Assembly (NCBI GenBank): GCA_019186825.1
Contig: JABARP010000001.1
Location: 1-64,000 of the forward strand
Origin: Pyrinomonadaceae bacterium
GTDB taxonomy: Bacteria; Acidobacteriota; Blastocatellia; Pyrinomonadales; Pyrinomonadaceae
Direction of reading: 5' to 3'
DNA: 64,000 nt
The notes beneath the pieces are model-generated. The model worked only from the letters and a program-made list of their open reading frames with translations, was not told where the DNA came from and did not search any database. Each line of letters begins with the position of its first letter. The first letter of the stretch is position 1. Shown here one piece after another: positions 1 through 8,127 of the stretch. A program made the position numbers and the translations under genes.

Positions 1-1
1 A

Positions 2-1312
2 AAACGGGAACAGGAAAGGGCCGAGAGAAACTTTGCGCAGGTTCGGAAGATCGCGACGGCATTGATCTTCGATTACCACGATGAGATCGCAAAGCTGCCG
101 GGCAGTGTGCAGCTTCGTGCAAGGCTCGTCTCGGACGCCGTTGAGTATCTCGACGCCGTCGCTGCGAACGACACGAATGATCCTGATCTACTCAAAGAAC
201 TGGGCGTCGCTTACCGAAAGATCGGTGCCGCACAAGGAATGGTCTATTCGGCGAATCTCGGCAAGACCGACGACGCGCTCAACAGCTCGGCAAAGAGCGT
301 ACAGCTGCTTAACAAGGCGATACAGCTCCGCCCCACAGATCTTACAATGGTTGACGAACTCGTTGCCTCGCTCACGCAGTTTGATTCGATCCTCGCGCGA
401 AAGAACGCCAAAGCGTTCTCGACATTCAAGATCTCGCGGTACGCCATCGAGCTTAACAACCTCGCGATCCAGGCCGATCCGACCAACACCGATCGGCGGA
501 TCCAGGCGATCGGACTGCGCATACTCGACCTCGATAATTACGTTGAAGCAGACGTCACAACAAGTGAGACGAAGATAAAGAATATTGCCGGTTTTCGCGA
601 GCTCCTCGCCGATGCCGAGAAGCTCTTGGCGGAGAATCCCGGGAATGTCGTTCTCCTGAATCGCTTGATGATGATCTCAGGTCGACTTAACAACCTCGAT
701 CGTTGGGTTGGAGTCCGTCTCGTGACCGAGCAAGGGCAGCCGGATCTTGGAAGGCAATACCTGGTAGACAGCATTGCGGACTCAAAACGGACGCTCAGTT
801 ATAACGCAGTGATCTATCAGCATTTAAAGGACAAGGCCTGGTTCGAGTACCAGAACTTTGCGGAGCTTTTGAGTGAAGCAACTGCACTTGCATACCTTGG
901 CCGTTTGGATGAGGCGGAAGAAGTGCAAAGGACGATCGAGCGATATTTCGCAAATATCAAAAAGGATGATCCGAATAACGCTGAACGAAAGCTAGAGGAA
1001 CTCGCCGTCATAAAACTCGATATAGTGATCAAAGGGCTGCAAAAGAATTTCGCTGGGGTCAATTCTCTCGCTGTCCGCGGCCTCGCAGTCCTTGACGCCT
1101 ATGACAAGCAGACCGGGTCAGATTCGACCGCATCGATCGAAACATTGACGTGGCGCGGTTACCTGCTTAAACAGGAGTTGGTCTCGCTTGAGAAACTTAA
1201 CGGTGACAAGGCAAGGATCGCTCAAATAGCCGCTCGCCTAAAAGTGCTCGAACAGAAGTATCGGTCGATGGCAGATGATTTCGACGGGTTTACCGGTATC
1301 ACGATTGGATAA
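2..1312 (+). CDS. TPR-rich C-terminal part of a Ser/Thr kinase-type protein (5' truncated)
   Basis: The reading frame is open from base 2 with no start codon needed, so the gene begins left of the window; 436 residues are visible. The segment is helical and TPR-like, beginning with a charged linker (KREQERAERNFAQVRKIA) followed by ALIFDYHDEIAKLPGS. That junction is typical of the region after the kinase and transmembrane parts in acidobacterial eukaryote-like Ser/Thr kinases, where TPR repeats form a C-terminal, probably periplasmic, protein-binding domain. The kinase domain itself is not visible, so the kinase assignment rests on family resemblance only. A plain TPR protein is the alternative. 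It converges on the DUF3592 gene 15 bases downstream. Confidence 0.65.
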   Translation, partial: KREQERAERNFAQVRKIATALIFDYHDEIAKLPGSVQLRARLVSDAVEYLDAVAANDTNDPDLLKELGVAYRKIGAAQGMVYSANLGKTDDALNSSAKSVQLLNKAIQLRPTDLTMVDELVASLTQFDSILARKNAKAFSTFKISRYAIELNNLAIQADPTNTDRRIQAIGLRILDLDNYVEADVTTSETKIKNIAGFRELLADAEKLLAENPGNVVLLNRLMMISGRLNNLDRWVGVRLVTEQGQPDLGRQYLVDSIADSKRTLSYNAVIYQHLKDKAWFEYQNFAELLSEATALAYLGRLDEAEEVQRTIERYFANIKKDDPNNAERKLEELAVIKLDIVIKGLQKNFAGVNSLAVRGLAVLDAYDKQTGSDSTASIETLTWRGYLLKQELVSLEKLNGDKARIAQIAARLKVLEQKYRSMADDFDGFTGITIG

Positions 1313-1327
1313 AGCGGTCTGGCACGG

Positions 1328-1768
1328 TCATCGCTTCGACCGCGATGCGATAAAAGCCGTCAATGGCGATAGCCCGCCGATGATCAGGAAAAAGACAAAG
1401 CCGATGATACCCATTATCAACCACGTGCCTTCGTTACCTGTCCAGCCCCGCGTATAGATGCTTTGAGGATTTGCGGGGTCAAAGTACACTTCCTCCGTTT
1501 TTCCGATCAAAGACCTATCCGGTGTCGCAAGGCAATCATCGCCCTCAAACCCGACCGTCTCACCTTTCTTCGTCGTGAACTCATAACGCGGGCAAAAATC
1601 AGCGGCCTTCGGATTGCGATCCGGGCGAAATTCCACGATCTTGGCCGTCGCGTGCTCGGCGGTCCGAAAGAACTCCTGCATATTCAGGTAGTTCCGTATT
1701 CCAAACCCTAGCGACGCCAGGCCAAGAAGGACAAAGAAAGCAAAAAGCACCAGCGAGCCTTTCGTCAT
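1328..1768 (-). CDS. DUF3592-type small membrane protein
   Basis: A 146-aa protein with a transmembrane helix at about residues 4-24, a soluble beta-rich middle section, and a second helix at about 115-140. In the middle, YEFTTKKGETVGFEGDD and YFDPANPQSIYT match the pattern of DUF3592 proteins, whose extracytoplasmic domain sits between two helices. Function is unknown. I chose the ATG at 1768 because it places the first helix directly at the N-terminus. A GTG at 1825 would add 19 polar residues and lies inside a hairpin. It follows mqnC on the same strand with a 69-base gap and may be read from the same transcript. Confidence 0.7.
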   Translation of the reverse strand: MTKGSLVLFAFFVLLGLASLGFGIRNYLNMQEFFRTAEHATAKIVEFRPDRNPKAADFCPRYEFTTKKGETVGFEGDDCLATPDRSLIGKTEEVYFDPANPQSIYTRGWTGNEGTWLIMGIIGFVFFLIIGGLSPLTAFIASRSKR

Positions 1769-1814
1769 AATGCTCAAGTGTAAATCACTTCTCGCCTTCG
1801 CCCCCACACGATCG

Positions 1815-1834
1815 AGCCCGTTCACGGGCTTTTT
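1815..1834 (+). terminator. Possible short rho-independent terminator
   Basis: Arms AGCCCGT (1815-1821) and ACGGGCT (1824-1830) can pair and are followed by TTTT on the plus strand. The stem is short and no plus-strand gene ends directly before it. It could stop read-through from the kinase-type gene across the antisense DUF3592 gene. Weak call. Confidence 0.3.
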
Positions 1835-1837
1835 GCG

Positions 1838-3013
1838 CTAATCCGCGAATGCGACTGACAGTTGTTTGAGTTTCATCGAGTCGCTGGCGTCGAGCGAATC
1901 GGCGTTGTCGCGGTTGACGTGGTTGTAGAGGATGTCGCGTTGCTGGGGGCGATAGCCGGCCTCGCGAATTTGATAGCGGAGCTCTTTTTCGTTCGCGTCG
2001 GTATTTGCACCGGCGGCTGAGACGACATTCTCCTCGATCATTATCGAGCCCATATCATCGGCGCCGAAGCGAAGTGCCGCCTGTCCGATCTTTAGGCCCT
2101 GTGTGAGCCAGGACGCTTGTATGTGCTGAATGTTGTCGAGGAAGAGCCGCGAAACGGCGAGCATTGTCAGGTAATCGATGCCCGTCGGTTCCTCGGTGAT
2201 CTTGCGTCCGAGAGCCGTGTTCTCGCGTTGGAATGTCCACGGGATAAAGGCCGTGAATTTGCCGCCGCCGCCAGTTTCATTGATGCGGGCGAGAGATTCA
2301 TCTTGTAGCTGACGCACGAGATCGAGGTGGCGGACGCGATGTTCGATGCGGTCGCCGATGCCGAACATCATTGTCGCGGTCGAGATCAATCCCACCTTGT
2401 GCACTGCGCGCATAACGTCGAGCCATTCCTGCGTCGTGCATTTTGTCGAGACGCGTTTTCGCACCTCATCGTCGAGTATCTCTGCGCCGCCACCAGGAAG
2501 CGAATTCAGCCCTGCGGCCTTCAAACGCGCGACGATCGTGTCGTAATCAAGCTTCGAGATAAGCGAGATGTTGTGTATCTCAGGCGGTGAGAAGCAATGC
2601 AGCTGGAATCGCGGATATTTTGCGTGGAGCGTGCGCAGGAGGTCCTCGTACCACTCGATGTTGAAATCGGGATGCAAGCCGCCCTGCATCAGCACGCCCG
2701 TTCCGCCAAGCTCGATCGTCTCGTCAATGCGCTTCTCGATCTCCTCCATCGAATGGACGTATGTATCCGGTTTACCCGGCCGCCGATAGAACGCGCAGAA
2801 GGTGCAGACGACGTTGCAAACGTTCGTATAATTGATGTTACGGTCAATGATGTAGGTTACGACGTCGGGGTCGTTCTTGCGTCGGCGTATCTCGTCGGCG
2901 GCAAGGCCGATCCGCAAAATATCCTTCGATTCGAGGAGCGCCGTGCAATCTTCGGTCGAAAGCCGTTCGCCCGCAAGTGCTTTATCGAGAATTGGCTGGA
3001 CTGCGTTATTCAC
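1838..3013 (-). CDS. mqnC: Cyclic dehypoxanthinyl futalosine synthase (radical SAM)
   Basis: A 391-aa radical SAM enzyme of menaquinone synthesis by the futalosine route; it cyclises dehypoxanthine futalosine. The CX3CX2C cluster ligands are C66, C70 and C73 (CNVVCTFCAF), followed by the family signature GGTGVLMQGGLHPD. The text NSLPGGGAEILDD and the C-terminal region around AAGANTDANEKEL are typical of MqnC/MqnE. MqnC rather than MqnE is chosen from the N-terminal form VTYIIDRNINYTNVC. Length fits the family. The pathway partner mqnA lies 1.65 kb away on the same strand, separated by a plus-strand cassette. Confidence 0.93.
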   Translation of the reverse strand: MNNAVQPILDKALAGERLSTEDCTALLESKDILRIGLAADEIRRRKNDPDVVTYIIDRNINYTNVCNVVCTFCAFYRRPGKPDTYVHSMEEIEKRIDETIELGGTGVLMQGGLHPDFNIEWYEDLLRTLHAKYPRFQLHCFSPPEIHNISLISKLDYDTIVARLKAAGLNSLPGGGAEILDDEVRKRVSTKCTTQEWLDVMRAVHKVGLISTATMMFGIGDRIEHRVRHLDLVRQLQDESLARINETGGGGKFTAFIPWTFQRENTALGRKITEEPTGIDYLTMLAVSRLFLDNIQHIQASWLTQGLKIGQAALRFGADDMGSIMIEENVVSAAGANTDANEKELRYQIREAGYRPQQRDILYNHVNRDNADSLDASDSMKLKQLSVAFAD

Positions 3014-3076
3014 GACTTTGATTTTACCCTAAGAGCGAAAAAAGATGCCAAGATGTAAGATGAACAGGCGGAAAAA

Positions 3077-3880
3077 ATGGCGGAGTACTCGAAAACTCAG
3101 ATAGACAAGCTCGGAGATCGTCTAAAGGCGGACAAGATTGCTCCCGATGATCTAAAGATGCTCGATGAGTATCGTGACTCATTTCGAAAGGCGTATGACC
3201 ATGTGTTTGAGAAGCTAGAGTCGCTCAACCTCAGGCCGAGCGGTCGACCATCCAAATCTACGCCGTCCATTGTTGATAAGCTCAGGCGGGAAAGTATTCG
3301 CTTGTCTCAGATGCAGGACATCGCGGGCTGTCGCATCGTTGTAGACACGATTGCCGAGCAGGACGGGGTTGCTACGAAGATATGCGCAGCGTATCCAAAG
3401 ACCGTTATCGTTGACCGTCGCCTAAAGCCAAGCCACGGATACCGTGCCGTACATGCGATTATCACGGTGTTGGAGCAACTTGTCGAAATACAAATTCGGA
3501 CCAAGAGCCAACACGAATGGGCGGAATATTCAGAAATGTGGGCCGATGCAGAGGATCCGTCGATCAAGTATGGCGGTTATCCAGGGCTCGCAGCTCGGCT
3601 CGAACGACTATCTGACCTCCTGTTCGCGATCGAAGAATCAAAGAATGTTGGGCCAGAGTCGCTACGGAAGGTATTACGCGATTTCATATACCAAACATAT
3701 CCAAGCGCAACTGAGGAGGAGGTTAACGATTTATATGCCGATATGTTTTTCGATTATGATATGTTCCGCGACTGCTTTAGCCCAAATGGTGGTTCTGAAC
3801 TGCGGGCGAATATCGTCGGGTACGGAAGAACTCGTCGGGCAGAATTGCGTGATAAACTAGATTCGGCTAAGGATGACTGA
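3077..3880 (+). CDS. RelA/SpoT-domain small alarmone synthetase (candidate toxSAS)
   Basis: A 267-aa single-domain nucleotidyl (pyrophospho)transferase of the RelA/SpoT synthetase fold, without the HD hydrolase, TGS or ACT domains of long Rel enzymes. Visible motifs: basic SKSTPSIVDKLRRE (about 59-72); the metal-binding Asp in MQDIAGCRIVV (D81); the G-loop tyrosine in SHGYRAVH (Y122); and EIQIRTKSQHEWAEYSE (E137 onward). Such proteins either make (p)ppGpp or, in toxSAS toxin-antitoxin modules, act as toxins by pyrophosphorylating tRNA or making ppApp. Here the next gene starts 3 bases after the stop and encodes a very small charged protein, the usual toxSAS layout. Which reaction is catalysed cannot be read from sequence. 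Confidence 0.85.
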   Translation: MAEYSKTQIDKLGDRLKADKIAPDDLKMLDEYRDSFRKAYDHVFEKLESLNLRPSGRPSKSTPSIVDKLRRESIRLSQMQDIAGCRIVVDTIAEQDGVATKICAAYPKTVIVDRRLKPSHGYRAVHAIITVLEQLVEIQIRTKSQHEWAEYSEMWADAEDPSIKYGGYPGLAARLERLSDLLFAIEESKNVGPESLRKVLRDFIYQTYPSATEEEVNDLYADMFFDYDMFRDCFSPNGGSELRANIVGYGRTRRAELRDKLDSAKDD

Positions 3881-3883
3881 GCG

Positions 3884-4102
3884 ATGTTTTATTTGATCGA
3901 GTACGAACGAAAATCCTTCCGGACGGTTCTCTTCAAAGAGTTTGCGTCCACCGAACACGAGAAAGCGAGCAAAGAGCGCCTTGAGCTTGAGCTTGAGCTT
4001 AATGAGCGCGGTATCGATCACGAGGTCGTTATTCTCGAGGCGGCAAACAAAGAGGCCCTCAGGCGAACACACAGGCGATACTTCAACGCGCTCGCGGCCT
4101 AA
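3884..4102 (+). CDS. Small charged protein coupled to RelA/SpoT gene (candidate antitoxin)
   Basis: A 72-aa protein beginning MFYLIEYERKSFRTV, then a Glu/Lys/Leu-rich helix (ERLELELELNERGIDHE) and a C-terminal RRTHRRYF. No family is recognised. The start lies 3 bases after the stop of the RelA/SpoT gene, with an AAGGA Shine-Dalgarno at 3869-3873 inside the upstream gene, so translation is coupled. Size, charge and position suit a neutralising partner of the synthetase. That is inferred from layout only; it might equally be a regulator or structural partner. Confidence 0.7.
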   Translation: MFYLIEYERKSFRTVLFKEFASTEHEKASKERLELELELNERGIDHEVVILEAANKEALRRTHRRYFNALAA

Positions 4103-4137
4103 TATCCCTGTCTTGCGCTTTACAACCACGCGTTTAG

Positions 4138-4683
4138 ATGCCAAAGCCCGTAAAGCAACTAAAGTTAAAGGCAGAACTCGTCAAATGGGATGATTCGGGT
4201 TGGCACTCGCTCCTGATCGATCGCACCGTGGTTGCCCGCCTTGCTTTCAAGGATCGGTACAAGCGTGTCGTTTGCACGATCAACGGTGGTGAGCCGTTCC
4301 AATGTGCGTTGTTGCCGTCAGGCGGACGGTTTTACATCATCGTCAACAAAAAGAAGCGCGAGGCTCTCGGAATTGTCGCCGGTGACAAGGTCGCGGTCGA
4401 GCTTGCGATCGACGAAAGTAAATATGGCTTGCCGATGCCGGAGGACTTTCGCGAGGTGCTCGATCAAGATCCGGAAGGCGACAAACTTTTCCACGCTCTT
4501 ACTCCGGGGAAACAACGCTCTCTTCTCTACTATCTCGGAAATATCAAGGATATCGATCAGCGGATCCACCAGGCGTTGCTGATCGTCGACCATATCAAAG
4601 AACACGGAAAGGTGATCGACAAGCTTCTGTATCAGGAGCTGAGGCGGCCAAGCGGGAATGGATTAGACGAATTGGAGTGGTAG
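4138..4683 (+). CDS. DUF1905 / YdeI-like (OmpD-associated) protein
   Basis: A 181-aa protein with two recognisable parts. Residues about 5-95 form a DUF1905 beta-barrel-like domain (FKDRYKRVVCTINGG, GRFYIIVNKKKREALGI, GDKVAVELA). Residues about 110-165 form the YdeI/OmpD-associated helical segment (LTPGKQRSLLYYLGNIKD, then a helix to the end). Members are linked to resistance to peptides or bacteriocins, but the biochemical role is not known. It follows the RelA/SpoT pair by 35 bases on the same strand. Its last 21 bases overlap the end of mqnA on the opposite strand. Confidence 0.75.
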   Translation: MPKPVKQLKLKAELVKWDDSGWHSLLIDRTVVARLAFKDRYKRVVCTINGGEPFQCALLPSGGRFYIIVNKKKREALGIVAGDKVAVELAIDESKYGLPMPEDFREVLDQDPEGDKLFHALTPGKQRSLLYYLGNIKDIDQRIHQALLIVDHIKEHGKVIDKLLYQELRRPSGNGLDELEW

Positions 4684-5469
4684 GTTTCGCTCGATGAGCC
4701 CGTGTTTGTTCGCGAGTTTAAAGTAGAGCTCCAGCCCCGCAGACATTTCATCCGACACTGAATATGAGATGCTGCGTCCGAGATAATCGACGAGGTCGGC
4801 GGCTCCGATCCCGATCTGGTCGGTGTAATTCGCTGCGATCTCATCGATATGAGCGACACCCTCGTCGCGGGCGGCGGCAAAATCGAGCGGCGAGGCAGAC
4901 GCCCGTGTCATCCACATCGCAAAGACGAATCCCAGACCGGTGTTCTCACGCCAAAGCTCTACAAGATCGAATTTCCTTAGCGAACCGTCGTCGCCGTTCT
5001 TTTCGTTCGGGATCCGGAGCGAAGGGTCGCCGATGAGAAGCGCACAGTCGGCTCCGACGAGCATTTCGTCGATATTCGGAGCAGCGTCGATCCAAAACGG
5101 TTCGCGGCCTATGAATTCGCGAAAGATGATTTTCGTTAAGGCTGCCGACGTGCGGGACGATACGTCGAGTGCGACGTTTCTCACGTCCGCAAGATCGCAT
5201 CCCTTTGTTACGAGGCAGACGCTTCGAACGCGTTCTTTCGCTCCGACGCAGACGTTTGGAATGAGTCGTACGTTCGAGATGGTTTGATAAGAAAATACGG
5301 GAACCAAAGCCGCATCGACGCGTCCGCCCGCGAGAAGCTCGGCCGAACGAGCCGGAGCCGTGTCCATTATCAGCTCAGCAGAACCGCGAAGCGAGCCGTA
5401 AAGGAAACTCCAAACCAATGGAGCCGTGTTCGAATAGCTTGAGGCCGCAATACGTGGGACAGAGATCAT
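4663..5469 (-). CDS. mqnA: Chorismate dehydratase, futalosine pathway
   Basis: A 268-aa soluble protein with the periplasmic-binding-protein-like fold used by MqnA, the enzyme that dehydrates chorismate to 3-enolpyruvoylbenzoate at the start of the futalosine menaquinone route. Typical signatures are the N-terminal SYSNTAPLVWSF (residues 11-22, family form SYLNxxPL), GRVDAALVPVFSY, and ALDVSSRTSAALTKIIF followed by GDPSLRI. The related MqnD is excluded by the N-terminal signature. It is on the same strand as mqnC, with a plus-strand cassette between them. The gene end overlaps the convergent YdeI-like gene by 21 bases. Confidence 0.88.
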   Translation of the reverse strand: MISVPRIAASSYSNTAPLVWSFLYGSLRGSAELIMDTAPARSAELLAGGRVDAALVPVFSYQTISNVRLIPNVCVGAKERVRSVCLVTKGCDLADVRNVALDVSSRTSAALTKIIFREFIGREPFWIDAAPNIDEMLVGADCALLIGDPSLRIPNEKNGDDGSLRKFDLVELWRENTGLGFVFAMWMTRASASPLDFAAARDEGVAHIDEIAANYTDQIGIGAADLVDYLGRSISYSVSDEMSAGLELYFKLANKHGLIERNLPLQFV

Positions 5470-5572
5470 AAAAATTCAATCTTACACCTGAGAACGCGGG
5501 TTTGCTGAATTGGGAATTTAACGGGTCCGCCGTCGTTGTTCAATTCCGCAGGTTTCGTCTAATCTAAAGCAT

Positions 5573-6289
5573 ATGAAGGTAAAACATCTACCGATAACCA
5601 TTTCGATCTTGATACTTTTGGCCGTGGCGGCATTTGGTCAGCGAATGGTCGTGCATGATCCGACGCTTCCGGCAAAAGGCGGAGAGGATGAGCCGCCAAA
5701 GTCGATCGCAAAACTGTACGAAACGAAGATCCTGCCGCCGGTCGCGAAGAAGCTTGTGTCCGACAGCTGTGCGAACGCACCAAGCTACACCGGTGCGGTT
5801 GAGGGCTCGTTCACAAAGGCCGGAGCGAAGCAGACGGCCGTCTTCTACCAATTTTGCGAAACCGGCAACGGACTCGGCTGGGTCGGGCTTGCGATCATCG
5901 AGAAGGGCAAGGTCGTCTCGAGCTTTGTGCAGGATTCCGGCTGGGCATTCAGCATTGGCAAGGTCGCGGATGTGAATCGCAACGGGCTCGACGAGATCGC
6001 GCTCGAATTTGGCGGCGGAATGCACCAGGGCGAGGGCGGCACGGGTGTTTCCATCTACGAATTCAAGAACGAGAAGCCCGTCGAGCTCGGTTGGTATCAG
6101 TCCTCAAAGATCACCGACACAGAGGCAACGACCGCTTGGGTGCTCACCGCCAAGCCGGGTAAAACTCCGGTGTTTTACAGCCAGAAGTACCTTTCGACAA
6201 GCAACGATAAATGGCGGCGTTCGGGTGCGAACAAGGTGTATCGGCTCAAAAAGCTTGATGGAGCCAACGATTTTGAAGAAGTAAAATGA
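5573..6289 (+). CDS. Secreted protein of unknown function
   Basis: A 238-aa protein with a Sec signal peptide (MKVKHLPITISILILLAVAAFGQ, cleavage about residue 22), so it is exported. The mature part has a short FG-GAP/integrin-like calcium-loop motif (KVADVNRNGLDEIALEFGGG, about 128-147), suggesting a beta-propeller-type repeat, but only one copy is clear. I cannot name a function. The ATGA overlap with the next gene (6286-6289) means the two are translated together. Confidence 0.75.
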   Translation: MKVKHLPITISILILLAVAAFGQRMVVHDPTLPAKGGEDEPPKSIAKLYETKILPPVAKKLVSDSCANAPSYTGAVEGSFTKAGAKQTAVFYQFCETGNGLGWVGLAIIEKGKVVSSFVQDSGWAFSIGKVADVNRNGLDEIALEFGGGMHQGEGGTGVSIYEFKNEKPVELGWYQSSKITDTEATTAWVLTAKPGKTPVFYSQKYLSTSNDKWRRSGANKVYRLKKLDGANDFEEVK

Positions 6290-6924
6290 GCAAGCTTTAT
6301 GACATCACGGTCGGTATCTCGTCCGATATGCCGATCTACAAGGGCGACCCGGGCGTCGAGGTAAATTCGTTCAAGGCGATCGCTGCCGGTTCAACTGCCA
6401 ACGTCTCGCAACTCTCGTTCGGCGTGCATTCAGGGACGCATGTCGATGCGCCGAACCACTTTATCGAGGGTGCGAGGCGCGTAGATGCCCTTGATCCGAA
6501 AAAACTGATGGGCAGATGCCGCGTCATCGGCGTGCCGGATGATGTGGTCGCGCTTTCGCCGGAATATGTCGGCGATCTCGATGGCGTCGAACGCGTACTG
6601 TTCAAGACGCGGAACTCCGCATTTTGGAATACGCCTGAGGACGGTTTCAGGACGGATTTTACGTATTTGGTGCCTGAGACAGCTCAGATGCTCGTCGACA
6701 ACGGCATCGTGCTGGTCGGCATCGATTACCTTTCCATCGAAAAGAGCGGCTCGCCCGGCCATCCGGTCCATAAGACGCTGCTTGGCAGCGAGGTCGTCAT
6801 TCTCGAGGGTGCTGACCTGCGGGAGGTTGAACCAGGCGATTACGAGATCATCTGCCTGCCGATCAAGTATCACGGCGGCGGCGGCGACGGTGCTCCTGCA
6901 CGCACGTTTCTTCGGACGATCTGA
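6286..6924 (+). CDS. Cyclase family protein (kynurenine formamidase-like metal hydrolase)
   Basis: A 212-aa member of the cyclase/KynB family. The metal-binding signature is HSGTHVDAPNHF, with ligands H48, H52, D54 and H58. The downstream VGIDYLSIEKSGSPGHPVH and PIKYHGGGGDGAPAR complete the active site seen in arylformamidases. These enzymes hydrolyse N-formylkynurenine or related amides and esters with Mn or Zn. No other tryptophan-degradation gene is nearby, so the true substrate is open. It overlaps the secreted protein gene by 4 bases. Confidence 0.85.
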   Translation: MSKLYDITVGISSDMPIYKGDPGVEVNSFKAIAAGSTANVSQLSFGVHSGTHVDAPNHFIEGARRVDALDPKKLMGRCRVIGVPDDVVALSPEYVGDLDGVERVLFKTRNSAFWNTPEDGFRTDFTYLVPETAQMLVDNGIVLVGIDYLSIEKSGSPGHPVHKTLLGSEVVILEGADLREVEPGDYEIICLPIKYHGGGGDGAPARTFLRTI

Positions 6925-6973
6925 ACGAAACGCACTCATGGTTCACCATTTGGAAGCTAGGAATAAATAGACT

Positions 6974-7477
6974 ATGAAAAATGCTGTCTTCTTTATATTT
7001 TTTCTCTTGGCATTTGGCCTCGTCGGGTATGCACAGACGCCCGGCACTGTTTCAGCCCCAACCTTTGTCGTCGATGTTGAAGGCGGGAAGACGCTGACCC
7101 TTAATGCTGCAGACTTCGCAAAGTTCCCGCAAAAAGAGGTCCGTGTCAAAGACCACGACGGTAAGGACACTCGATATTCCGGCGTGGACCTTCGCGACAT
7201 CCTTGTCTCTGCCGGCGCGATCTTCGGTAAGGACTTTCGCGGGCCGCAGCTCAGGAACTACGTGGTTATCGAGGCCGCAGACGGCTATCGTGCGGTCATC
7301 GCCGCGGCGGAGCTCGACCCCGGATTTTCGGACCGCACTTTTGTTTTGGCATACGCCGAGAACGACAAGCCGCTATCGGCGAAGAATGGCCCGTGGCAGA
7401 TGATCGTTCCAGATGATAAAAAGCACGGCCGCTGGGTCCGCCAGGTGACGGCCATAAGGCTGCGTTCAGCAAAATAA
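6974..7477 (+). CDS. Exported molybdopterin-binding-fold (sulfite oxidase-like) protein
   Basis: A 167-aa protein with a signal peptide ending near residue 20 (LVGYAQ). The mature part matches the small stand-alone oxidoreductase molybdopterin-binding domain: LTLNAADFAKFPQKEV, YSGVDLRDILVSAG, GYRAVIAAAELDPGF, GPWQMIVPDDKKHGRWVRQV. It lacks the conserved cysteine that ligates Mo in true sulfite oxidases, so it may bind something else or be structural. It probably belongs to the same plus-strand run as its neighbours (49-base gap upstream, 47 downstream). Confidence 0.75.
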   Translation: MKNAVFFIFFLLAFGLVGYAQTPGTVSAPTFVVDVEGGKTLTLNAADFAKFPQKEVRVKDHDGKDTRYSGVDLRDILVSAGAIFGKDFRGPQLRNYVVIEAADGYRAVIAAAELDPGFSDRTFVLAYAENDKPLSAKNGPWQMIVPDDKKHGRWVRQVTAIRLRSAK

Positions 7478-7524
7478 AGGAAGCGACGGCTCAAGCTCTT
7501 TACTACGAAAGGAAAGGTCTGCCC

Positions 7525-7890
7525 ATGGAGCGAACCGGAGATAAGCAATATCGCGAGCGCGTCTATGCGATCGTGCGAAAGATACCAAAAGGCCGTGTAA
7601 TGACGTACGGCCAGCTCGCGATCATTCTCGGCGAGGGATACACGGCCCGGACGGTAGGGTTTGTTATGCACGGTGCCGACACGGATAAAGTGCCGTGGCA
7701 ACGTGTGATCAACTCGCAGGGAAAGTGCTCGACCGGAAAGCTCACGGTCCCTGTGGACCTGCAGCAAACGCTCCTTGAGGCCGAGGGCATTGAATTCAAC
7801 GCCGCCGGCAAATGCGACCTCGGCCGGTATCAATGGTTTCCTGACGGGTTAGAGCCTCGCGCAGACGAGCAGACAACGCTATTCAGCTAA
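7525..7890 (+). CDS. Alkyltransferase-like protein (ATL, MGMT family without active Cys)
   Basis: A 121-aa protein with the C-terminal DNA-binding/active-site domain of O6-alkylguanine-DNA alkyltransferase. GRVMTYGQLAIILG and TARTVGFVMHG are the helix-turn-helix region. At the position of the methyl-accepting cysteine (PCHR in MGMT) this protein has PWQR (W58 in place of Cys). That substitution defines ATL proteins, which bind O6-alkylguanine and hand the lesion to nucleotide-excision repair instead of repairing it directly. A Cys at 68 is not in the active-site position. Confidence 0.9.
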   Translation: MERTGDKQYRERVYAIVRKIPKGRVMTYGQLAIILGEGYTARTVGFVMHGADTDKVPWQRVINSQGKCSTGKLTVPVDLQQTLLEAEGIEFNAAGKCDLGRYQWFPDGLEPRADEQTTLFS

Positions 7891-7959
7891 AGAAGGACGG
7901 TTTTTTGTGGAGCCGCAAAAATAGCGCTTGACAAGTATGTTATACTCGTATTTGAGCGT

Positions 7960-7973
7960 GCAACACGTGTTGC
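7960..7973. promoter_or_regulatory. Perfect 14-bp palindrome, possible operator
   Basis: GCAACACGTGTTGC reads the same on both strands. It lies in the 237-bp gap between the ATL gene (plus) and nadK (minus), where both genes end, so it does not sit at an obvious promoter. It may be a hairpin or a protein site. The rest of the gap shows nothing I can name. Confidence 0.35.
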
Positions 7974-8127
7974 CGCCTTGGATCTTTGAGAAATTGGATA
8001 GCTAACCGCGGGTTGCGAGCATCAGAAGTCTTTATTTGTGCATCAAGTGGCAGCAAGAGAATGTTGCCACGAATGCACGAATAGGGCAGAAGGCAGGCGA
8101 ACGGCTGGTTCTCGTACAGCGTTCGAC

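Noticed and set aside
7928..7946. TTGACA and TATACT motifs
   Set aside because: Only 7 bases lie between them, so they cannot form one sigma-70 promoter; no gene starts shortly downstream.
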